A stretch of 43,039 bases of DNA from contig JAJONM010000018.1 in assembly GCA_021323415.1 (NCBI GenBank), positions 1 through 43,039 on the forward strand. Reading direction: 5' to 3'. Both the position numbers and the translations under genes were made by a program. Shown piece after piece: positions 23,998 through 29,856 of this stretch. Each line of letters opens with the position of its first letter. Position 1 is the stretch's first letter. Origin of the DNA: Rickettsiaceae bacterium. GTDB lineage: Bacteria; Pseudomonadota; Alphaproteobacteria; Rickettsiales; UBA6187. A model generated the notes under the pieces. It searched no databases, had not been told where the DNA came from, and saw nothing but the letters and a program-made list of their open reading frames with translations.

Positions 23998-24153
23998 CTA
24001 GAGTCTCAATAATATCCAGCCTGGCTGTTCTATTTCATATTCCTGCGGCTCCCCTTCAAAATTAATGATGGTACTGCGCGGATGGCTGGCTTTATATTTT
24101 TTAATGGATATTGCTAAGGCTTTTGGTGTAAGTACCGACATATTGTTTATCAT
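23998..24153 (-). CDS. Possible small ORF, 51 aa
   Basis: Reading right to left from ATG 24153: MINNMSVLTPKALAISIKKY, then KASHPRSTIINFEGEPQEYE and IEQPGWILLRL. The composition is protein-like and the frame extends upstream to 24222. No clear ribosome site. It lies between the last terminator and attR. It may be a real short gene or a remnant of an older one. Confidence 0.3.
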   Translation of the reverse strand: MINNMSVLTPKALAISIKKYKASHPRSTIINFEGEPQEYEIEQPGWILLRL

Positions 24154-24225
24154 CCCATTTGAATTGTTTGTACAAATGGTTTTATGAAAATAATGTCGAT
24201 AAAAGAGGTATTCAAAAAGCACTTT

Positions 24226-24245
24226 GGTGGTACTTTTGGTGGTAT
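24226..24245. promoter_or_regulatory. Right arm-type integrase binding site
   Basis: GGTGGTACTTTTGGTGGTAT matches the left arm block at 14568-14587 at 19 of 20 positions and in the same orientation. Two GGTGGTAY words lie 12 bp apart. It is 63 bp inside the proposed attR, where P4-like integrases have their distal arm sites. Confidence 0.65.
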
Positions 24246-24307
24246 TAGAACAAACCGTAACTTCATTTAATATTATTTATCAATAAGTTACTTTTTGTAT
24301 CAGGTTG

Positions 24308-24321
24308 CCCTCGGAGCACCA
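24308..24321. other. Candidate attR (partial copy of tRNA-Leu 3' end)
   Basis: CCCTCGGAGCACCA resembles the tRNA end CTCCTCGGAGGCACCA, with one G missing in the acceptor stem. It marks the right edge: to its left are element genes and arm sites, to its right the gap before the Gly-rich protein gene. The single-base difference means identity is short, so the exact crossover is uncertain. The 24322-24496 gap beyond it shows no gene; it should hold the promoter of the next gene. Confidence 0.55.
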
Positions 24322-24496
24322 TTTGGCACCATTAAAGTTATACTTATCCAAAAGCTAATAAACGGCCATTTCACTATAATAGATATTTTATAGGTCTTCC
24401 CATAAATTGGGTTTAAGCAAGGAAGAACATCTATTACATTGTTCGAAATAAATCTCCTTGTATTAACCCTTATATTTTAACCGTAGGAGGTTTTTT

Positions 24497-25306
24497 ATGG
24501 CAAATCGTAGAGATAGTTATCAAGATTTTGATGAAGAAGGATATTTTGGCGGAAGCAGCGGCGGCAGCTCAGGCGGCCAGTCGCAGAGAAGTGGTTCTGG
24601 CAGTAGTTCGGGATATGGCGGCTCAGGTGGTTCAAGTAGTGATTACGGCAGTCAGTATGGTGGGTCGTCTGGTAGTGGATCCAGAAGTGGTTATGGTGGG
24701 CAGGGGGGAGGATATAGCCAGCAATATGGCGGACAAGGTGGCTATGGTGGCTCGAGCGGTGGCCAATATGGTTCAGGTGGAGGTTACGGTGATCAGGGTG
24801 GTTATGGTGGCTCTGGAAGTTCAAGAGGTGGCTACGGCGGCGGATCAAGAGATTACGGTGAGCAATATGGTGGTTCACGGGGTGGTTATAGTGGCGGCGG
24901 GCAAGGTGGCTATGGTGGCTCTGGAAGTTCAAGAGGCGGATACGGAGGCGGATCAAAAGATTACGGTGAGCAATATGGTGGGTCACGGGGTGGTTATAGT
25001 GGCGGCGGACAAGGTGGCTATGGTGGCTCGAGCGGTGGCCAATATGGTTCAGGTGGTGGATATGGCAGCTCAGGTAGTTCAAGGGGCGGCTCAAGGGGCG
25101 GCCAATATGGTAGCTCTGGCAGCCAGGGTGGTTATGGCAGTTCTGGTAGCTATGGCGGTGGGGGCTCGAGAGATTATAGCCAGCAATACGGTAGTTCAGG
25201 TGATTATGGTAATGCTAGCCGTGGTTCAGGCGATGGTTTTGGCAGCCGTTATAGCGATGATGAAAGCAACCCTTATGGGTCTTCATATACCGGAAGCAGG
25301 TCTTAA
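24497..25306 (+). CDS. Gly/Ser/Tyr/Gln-rich low-complexity protein, 269 aa
   Basis: TAGGAGG gives a strong ribosome site before ATG 24497. After a charged start (MANRRDSYQDFDEEGYFGG) almost the whole protein is built of GYGG, GGSS, SRGG, GGQYGS and DYGEQYGG units. It contains no Ile, Leu, Val, Trp, Cys or His. Tyr are evenly spaced between Gly/Ser and mixed with Gln and Arg, the composition of FET-type prion-like domains and of bacterial Gly-rich surface or RNA-linked proteins. There is no signal peptide or RNA-binding fold. It should be disordered. Other frames stay open only because of the repeats. It follows the element but has its own terminator, and is probably host DNA. Confidence 0.85.
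   Translation: MANRRDSYQDFDEEGYFGGSSGGSSGGQSQRSGSGSSSGYGGSGGSSSDYGSQYGGSSGSGSRSGYGGQGGGYSQQYGGQGGYGGSSGGQYGSGGGYGDQGGYGGSGSSRGGYGGGSRDYGEQYGGSRGGYSGGGQGGYGGSGSSRGGYGGGSKDYGEQYGGSRGGYSGGGQGGYGGSSGGQYGSGGGYGSSGSSRGGSRGGQYGSSGSQGGYGSSGSYGGGGSRDYSQQYGSSGDYGNASRGSGDGFGSRYSDDESNPYGSSYTGSRS
24797..25012 (+). repeat. Two tandem 108-bp coding repeats
   Basis: Units 24797-24904 and 24905-25012 each encode a 36-residue block starting GGYGGSGSSRGGYGGGS, continuing DYGEQYGGSRGG and ending YSGGGQ. They differ at a few, mostly silent, positions (one R to K change). A further shared block (GGYGGSSGGQYGSGGGYG) precedes the first and follows the second, suggesting recent expansion by slippage or unequal crossing over. 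Confidence 0.9.
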
Positions 25307-25343
25307 TATAGCAATTTAAGGTAATGTATTTACGTTGTCGTTT

Positions 25344-25361
25344 ATCGGCTCATGTAGGTTT
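25344..25361. repeat. Core of palindromic repeat family C, second copy
   Basis: ATCGGCTCATGTAGGTTT is identical to 14131-14148. Here the terminal inverted repeats of the first copy are not visible, so this is a partial or diverged member. It lies between the Gly-rich gene and its terminator. Confidence 0.6.
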
Positions 25362-25420
25362 ATCTAAACATCCATCCTTCGCCAAGGTTTCGGAGGACAG
25401 GTCGCCTAAAACTCCTAGAA

Positions 25421-25450
25421 ATGCCGGAAGGAAATCCTTCCGGTATTTTT
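25421..25450. terminator. Bidirectional intrinsic terminator
   Basis: ATGCCGGAAGG pairs with CCTTCCGGTAT over an AAAT tetraloop, followed by a run of five T. On the minus strand the flank also gives a weak U-run. It ends the Gly-rich protein gene and meets the ALDH gene stop at 25449, so it serves two convergent genes. Confidence 0.85.
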
Positions 25451-26948
25451 ACTCAAACTTAATACCTTGCGCCAACGCAGGTGTGCTGGTGCCATAATAT
25501 GTAGTGCTGGTTTGCCTGCGCATATAATTCTTCCAGGAATCTGAACCTGATTCACGTCCGCCGCCAGTTTCTTTCTCGCCGCCAAATGCGCCGCCAATTT
25601 CTGCTCCGCTAGTGCCGATGTTAACATTGGCGATGCCGCAATCGCTGTATTTCTTAAATATCTCAGCTTCGCGCAGGTCGGTGGTAAATATTGATGATGA
25701 TAGCCCCTGATTGACGTCATTTTGCATGAAAATTGCATCTTCTAGCGTATCATATGGCATAACATATAAGATTGGGGCGAATGTTTCTTTGCGTACAATT
25801 TCAGTCTGGTGACGCAATTTTACCAATGCCGGATGCACATAATAGGCATTGGGGTATTTTTTATGCAGCACCCTGTGTCCACCGCAAACCTCGCCACTTT
25901 CGCTATAGGCAATATTTAGTGCTTCTTGCATATTATCATATGATTGTTTGTCGATAAGTGGCCCGATTAATGTGCCTTTGCTGCGGGGGTCTCCGATTTT
26001 ATCGCCTAAGCTATCATAGGCTTCACGTAGGCGTTCAAATAATGCATCGTAAATGTGCCTGTCGATAAAAAGCCTGCGCGTTGTGGTGCAGCGCTGGCCG
26101 GCAGTTCCGACCGCGCCAAACAAAATCGAAGGCAGAGCCGTATTTAAATCCGCTGATTTGGTTACTATGATTGCGTTGTTACCGCCCAGTTCCAGTAATG
26201 AACGTCCTGACCTTTGCGCCACAGCGCTACCTACAATTCTACCCATGTGGCAACTGCCCGTAGCGCTCACCAGTGATACGCGCTTATCGTTTACCAATTG
26301 CTCGCCAATTGCAGCTTTACCAAGTATTATTTGAGAAAGGTTTTCCGGCACTTCGCCGAATTCTTTCACTGCTTTTTCAAATACACCCTGGCAGGCAAGG
26401 GCGGTAAGTGGAGTTTTTTCCGATGGCTTCCAGATAACCGAATCACCACACACAACTGCCAGCGCAAAGTTCCATGCCCACACTGCTGCGGGGAAGTTAA
26501 ATGCGCTGATTACCCCAACAGGGCCAAGGGGGAGCCAGTTTTCATGCATCACATGGTTTGCGCGTTCAGATGGTAAAGTCAGTCCACCAATCTGGCGCGA
26601 CAGGCCAACTGCAAAATCGCAGATATCAATCATCTCTTGTACTTCACCCTGTGCTTCTTGCGGGATTTTGCCGCATTCCAATGTTATGATTTCGGCTAGT
26701 TGCTCTTTGTGTTTACGTAAATGATAGCCAAACACCCTGATAAGTTCGCCGCGTCTTGGCGCCTGCACCTCGCGCCAATGGTGAAATGCGTTTACTGATT
26801 TGCTGATTTTTTCATCCACACTATGTGAATCATCGCATTTGATACTGGCGATTTTTTTGCCATCGATAGGGGAGATTACATCAAGGTCAGTGCCTTTGTA
26901 GTTATCGAGTTTTACACCTAAATCTTTCAATGTACCTTTCAAACTCAT
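25449..26948 (-). CDS. amaB: ALDH7-type aldehyde dehydrogenase (probable 2-aminoadipate 6-semialdehyde dehydrogenase)
   Basis: 499 aa from ATG 26948, chosen because GGAGG lies six bases upstream and an earlier ATG (26966) has none. It has the ALDH residues Asn151 (SAFNFPAAVW), Lys174 (IWKPSEK), Glu253 (LELGGNNA) and catalytic Cys287 (GQRCTTTRR). The sequence pattern (PLGPVGVISAFNFP, GQRCTTTRRLF, GTSGAEIGGAFGGEKETGGG) is that of the ALDH7/antiquitin group, which oxidises aminoadipate semialdehyde in lysine breakdown. The saccharopine dehydrogenase homologue upstream on the same strand supports this. Sibling substrates such as other amino-aldehydes are possible. Confidence 0.9.
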   Translation of the reverse strand: MSLKGTLKDLGVKLDNYKGTDLDVISPIDGKKIASIKCDDSHSVDEKISKSVNAFHHWREVQAPRRGELIRVFGYHLRKHKEQLAEIITLECGKIPQEAQGEVQEMIDICDFAVGLSRQIGGLTLPSERANHVMHENWLPLGPVGVISAFNFPAAVWAWNFALAVVCGDSVIWKPSEKTPLTALACQGVFEKAVKEFGEVPENLSQIILGKAAIGEQLVNDKRVSLVSATGSCHMGRIVGSAVAQRSGRSLLELGGNNAIIVTKSADLNTALPSILFGAVGTAGQRCTTTRRLFIDRHIYDALFERLREAYDSLGDKIGDPRSKGTLIGPLIDKQSYDNMQEALNIAYSESGEVCGGHRVLHKKYPNAYYVHPALVKLRHQTEIVRKETFAPILYVMPYDTLEDAIFMQNDVNQGLSSSIFTTDLREAEIFKKYSDCGIANVNIGTSGAEIGGAFGGEKETGGGRESGSDSWKNYMRRQTSTTYYGTSTPALAQGIKFE

Positions 26949-26965
26949 AATTTCCTCCATTAACA

Positions 26966-27057
26966 TAGTGAGTGCAAGCGCAAGTAGTTAGTGTAAGTAC
27001 CCGCATCCTTACTGCGGGGTCTAACTTTACTTACACTTGCACTAACTACCTGCACTA
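26966..27057. repeat. Word-iterated hairpin with GC-rich tip between two lysine-catabolism genes
   Basis: Outer arms are made of TAGTG / AAGTGCAAG / TTAGTGTAAGT words and their complements. The tip is ACCCGCA-TCCTTAC-TGCGGGGT. It overlaps the saccharopine dehydrogenase stop and ends 18 bp before the ALDH start, so both genes' spacing is almost entirely this structure. Confidence 0.7.
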
Positions 27058-28121
27058 TAATACGCGCCGCTTTTTGTCTTCAAAAACTTATCCAATGCAA
27101 TATCTTCCTGCTTCAAAAAGCCCTTTTTCGGCAGCACACCTTTTGCCACCATCTCAATCACTGATACAATTGAACAAGCAGTAGTCCAGGATATTGCACG
27201 CCATTCTTTGCCAGCTATTTCTTTTGGATAATATGCTTTTACAAACTCATCGCGGCAAAGTTCCTTGCGGCCGGATTTTTTCTTGTAGCCTTCTACTGCT
27301 GCGTGGACATAAACTACGTCGTCATTTACCGGAGGTTTGGCTTTTACCAATATCTCACCGGCATGTGCGCGATCATTACTCATCATCAGTTCATGGAAGT
27401 AAAAGCGCATGAACTTCATGTGGCCTGGGTAGCGCATGGTTTTGTAATTCAGTTCCTGCACTTTGCCGGTATAGGTTTCACACATTGTACCCAGCCCGCC
27501 GGAAGTAGTAAAGGCCTCTAGTCTATTTCCGCCAATTACGATTTTTTCTAAGTCCTGCATAGCTGGAACCATTTTTACCTTGCCGTTGCTGATAACTTCG
27601 CAGTCATTTAAATATTCGTTTACTACGCCTTCTGCTGACCAGTTAAATGCATAGCCAAGCTCGCCTTTTGGTGATTGAGGAAGCGCGCCAACACGCAGTT
27701 CAATTGAGCGAATTTCGTCAAAATCTTCAGCAAGGCTAGCGCCGACTATGGCGATAAACCCAGGGGCAAGGCCGCATTGTGGGGCAAGTACGCTTTTGGT
27801 AGTTTTGGCTAATTTCTTGATATAATTGGCAGTCGGCACATCTTCGGTCAAATCAAAGTAATGCACGCCAGATTCTGCCGCAACTTTAACCACATTCTGG
27901 TTTAAATGATATGGCAGGCACGAAACTACCGCATCAAATTTCTTTAAGTTTTTAGAAAGAAATGAGGCGCTTGAAACATCGCCTTTTATTATATCAAACG
28001 GTAAATCCTTGCGTGCTACTGCGTCAATACCTGTTACCTTGAAACCTGCTTCACCGAGCAGTGTTGCAACCAACGCGCCAACTTTGCCCAAGCCTAAAAC
28101 AACTACCTTGTTTATTATCAT
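27042..28121 (-). CDS. Saccharopine dehydrogenase family protein (lysine catabolism)
   Basis: 359 aa; AGGAGG precedes the start. The N-terminal Rossmann fold has VVVLGLGKVGALVATLLGEA and the DAVVSCLPYHLN loop. The C-terminal domain carries the family blocks APQCGLAPGFIAIVG and TTSGGLGTMCETYTG, seen in saccharopine and related reductases (LYS9 / AASS type). Its likely role is oxidation of saccharopine to aminoadipate semialdehyde and glutamate, feeding the adjacent ALDH. No lysine-ketoglutarate reductase domain is fused, so that step must be elsewhere. A homospermidine or carboxynorspermidine-type reductase role is less likely given the neighbour. Confidence 0.85.
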   Translation of the reverse strand: MIINKVVVLGLGKVGALVATLLGEAGFKVTGIDAVARKDLPFDIIKGDVSSASFLSKNLKKFDAVVSCLPYHLNQNVVKVAAESGVHYFDLTEDVPTANYIKKLAKTTKSVLAPQCGLAPGFIAIVGASLAEDFDEIRSIELRVGALPQSPKGELGYAFNWSAEGVVNEYLNDCEVISNGKVKMVPAMQDLEKIVIGGNRLEAFTTSGGLGTMCETYTGKVQELNYKTMRYPGHMKFMRFYFHELMMSNDRAHAGEILVKAKPPVNDDVVYVHAAVEGYKKKSGRKELCRDEFVKAYYPKEIAGKEWRAISWTTACSIVSVIEMVAKGVLPKKGFLKQEDIALDKFLKTKSGAYYSAGS

Positions 28122-28195
28122 AAAACCTCCTGTTTTTAAATAATATAGTTGGTTTATTTGCTAAAAGTACATAAAAAAGTTTTTGCAAAATCTAT

Positions 28196-28335
28196 CGTTT
28201 ATCGTCATTGCGATAAGTCGAGCCCTTGGGAGTACGAAGAAGCAATCCATATTCCTTGTTTTTGTTTTAAGTAAATAAGCTGGATTGCCGCGTCGAACTC
28301 ATGAAGAATTCGCCTCCTCGCAATGACGATAAACG
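28196..28335. repeat. CGTCATTGCGA-type palindromic repeat with 18-bp terminal inverted repeats
   Basis: CGTTTATCGTCATTGCGA (28196-28213) and TCGCAATGACGATAAACG (28318-28335) bound 140 bp that also contains AGCAATCCA ... TGGATTGC inner arms. Repeats of this type are common in many bacterial genomes, including alphaproteobacteria. It fills most of the gap between the divergently oriented 5' end of saccharopine dehydrogenase and the catB-like 3' end. Confidence 0.85.
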
Positions 28336-28342
28336 GCTCGGC

Positions 28343-28972
28343 TTATAATACATTCCATAAGCTCCTCACATCCCCGCTCCTAAGCCTCTGCATATTTCCC
28401 CTAATCTTATCCTCACTCCAATCCCACCATTTTACCTCCAGCAGAATAGCAATTTCATCATCGCTAAAGCGTTTTTTAATCACCTGCGCTGGGTTGCCCG
28501 CCAAAACTGCATAAGGCGCAACATCCTTTGTCACTACGGCCCGTGCGCCAATTACCGCGCCATCGCCAATAATAACCCCCGGCATAATCATCGCTTCGGT
28601 ACCAATCCACACATCATTACCGATTACCGTATCGCCCTTCTTTTGGTAGCCCATCAGGTTTTTGCGGCTGCGTGGTTTGTTTTCCTCAATGATATCCAGT
28701 GGATAAAGGGCAATCCAATCAAGCCGGTGGCCATTATTGCCTGACATCATAAACACTGCGCCAGATGCAATAGAGCAATATTTACCGATAATCAGCTTAT
28801 CGCAATCCTTACTGCTATCGGCGTCATCGAGATAACGCACGCATTCCTCAAAATGATGGCCGTGGTAATAACCGGCATAATAGCTTTTGTGACCGGCGAT
28901 GATTTTAGGGTTGGTTACGCGGTCTTTGATTACGTAGGAGTCGCGGTAGGTTTTGAAGTTGTTTTCTGTCAT
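28343..28972 (-). CDS. CatB-type (type B) O-acetyltransferase, hexapeptide family
   Basis: 209 aa with the xenobiotic acetyltransferase layout: [20 protein letters not shown], a left-handed beta-helix core ([19 protein letters not shown]), catalytic His82 in GNNGHRLDW, then the loop extension and [20 protein letters not shown]. The pattern closely follows type B chloramphenicol acetyltransferases, which acetylate chloramphenicol with acetyl-CoA, but chromosomal relatives may use other substrates. All catalytic features appear intact. It sits between two unrelated dispersed repeats and has no operon partner. Confidence 0.88.
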   Translation of the reverse strand: MTENNFKTYRDSYVIKDRVTNPKIIAGHKSYYAGYYHGHHFEECVRYLDDADSSKDCDKLIIGKYCSIASGAVFMMSGNNGHRLDWIALYPLDIIEENKPRSRKNLMGYQKKGDTVIGNDVWIGTEAMIMPGVIIGDGAVIGARAVVTKDVAPYAVLAGNPAQVIKKRFSDDEIAILLEVKWWDWSEDKIRGNMQRLRSGDVRSLWNVL

Positions 28973-29037
28973 TTTTAATAGTTGTACTTTGAAACTAGGT
29001 GGTTTTTACAATTATTTATCCTGAAGCCTCAATTCTA

Positions 29038-29171
29038 GCGTCATGCTGGACTTGTTTCAGGGTCCAGGGTTCAAAAATATTATGTAGTTTCTTTTTATTG
29101 CTAGCACAATAATTAGACCAAATACTTATTAGACCTGAAAGCTGGATGCTGAAATAAATTCAGCATGACGC
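29038..29171. repeat. GTCATGCTG-type palindromic repeat
   Basis: GCGTCATGCTG (29038-29048) and CAGCATGACGC (29161-29171) are perfect ends. Inside are GACTTGTTTCAGGGTCCAG near the left and AAGCTGGATGCTGAAATAAATTC near the right, the usual pattern of this dispersed bacterial repeat. It lies between sixA and the catB-like gene. Confidence 0.8.
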
Positions 29172-29207
29172 CAGCGGTGAGGTCAACCTTTAATTCCAAA
29201 GTTCTAC

Positions 29208-29720
29208 TTATTCCAATTCTCTCGGAATAACAAACCTATCTAAATTCGCACTGCCCGGATTTATCTCGCCCCAGCTTTCAGTATCAATGGAAAAACAAGC
29301 AAGGCCTGCGGTTGGGTATTTAGTTTTCAATTGTGCTATGGAATTTGCATCGCCGCTGGCAGTCAGTAATTTAGCCAATTGCTCTACCCCCGGATTATGG
29401 CAAACTACCATAACTGAATTTACTTTATCATCTACCTTTGCGAGAATCTTGAGTATCTCACCGGGTGTTGCCAGATATAATTCTTTCATAAATGATATGG
29501 TAATGTTGGCTCCAGCTTCACGGGTAATGTTTTTAGCGGTCATGCTGGTTCTAACTGCATCTGAGCATAGGATTTTTTCAGGGATTAAGTTGTTTTCCTT
29601 AATATATTTACCGATTAGCTTAGAGGCTTCCTGGCCGCGCTTGTTAAGTGGGCGATCGTGGTCATCCACATTTTGCGGATAATCTGATTTTGCATGGCGG
29701 AGGAGGTAAAGTTTTTTCAT
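29208..29720 (-). CDS. sixA: Phosphohistidine phosphatase SixA family
   Basis: A 170-aa single-domain histidine phosphatase. RHAKS holds the nucleophile His9 and the second catalytic His108 is in VVCHNPGVEQ. SixA removes phosphate from histidine phosphotransfer proteins; the family also includes proteins of unknown target. It is divergent from ppk across a repeat-filled promoter region. Pairing of sixA with ppk/ppx is plausible as phosphate-linked signalling but not proven by the sequence. Confidence 0.9.
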   Translation of the reverse strand: MKKLYLLRHAKSDYPQNVDDHDRPLNKRGQEASKLIGKYIKENNLIPEKILCSDAVRTSMTAKNITREAGANITISFMKELYLATPGEILKILAKVDDKVNSVMVVCHNPGVEQLAKLLTASGDANSIAQLKTKYPTAGLACFSIDTESWGEINPGSANLDRFVIPRELE

Positions 29721-29762
29721 GGTTCTTTTATCTTTACGTTTATTCCTATTTATAAGTAATTA

Positions 29763-29844
29763 GTATAACGGTATAACAGTATAACGGTATAACAGTAAAA
29801 TATTAATTGTTACCGTTACACTGTTACACTGTTACACTGTTACA
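29763..29844. repeat. Word-iterated quasi-palindrome (GTATAAC / GTTACACT) in the sixA-ppk divergent region
   Basis: The left half iterates AACGGTATAACAGTAT-like 8-9-mers four times. The right half iterates GTTACACT three to four times. The halves are approximate complements around an AATATTAATT centre. It lies between two start codons, so it cannot be a terminator for the flanking genes. Any promoter of ppk must overlap it. Confidence 0.65.
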
Positions 29845-29856
29845 AATTAATTTACT

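Larger units (their letters stand above)
14437..24321 (+). mobile_element. P4-like integrated element (satellite or phage-inducible island type)
   Basis: The element starts at the tRNA-Leu 3' end and continues with a P4-type integrase, AlpA-type regulator, Toprim/DUF927 primase-helicase, iterons, DUF5681 protein, several unknown genes and an XRE/287-aa divergent pair. It ends near a partial copy of the tRNA end (CCTCGGAGCACCA, 24309-24321). Near-identical arm-type repeats lie at 14568-14587 and 24226-24245. There are no capsid, portal, tail or lysis genes, so if it moves it probably depends on a helper or on conjugation. All its genes except the XRE regulator and one doubtful small ORF read away from the tRNA. 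Confidence 0.85.

Noticed and set aside
14437..24321. Complete prophage
   Set aside because: No terminase, portal, capsid, tail or lysis genes are found; the DUF5681 protein alone does not make a packaging module.
24495..25094. 199-aa minus-strand ORF and a long second plus-strand frame in the Gly-rich gene
   Set aside because: The biased GGY/GGC/TAT repeats keep several frames open. Only the frame at 24497 has a strong ribosome site; the others give His/Leu/Asn- or Val/Met/Ala-rich mirror translations.
28196..29171. Insertion sequence around the catB-like gene
   Set aside because: The two flanking repeats have different ends and neither encodes a transposase, so they do not form a composite transposon.
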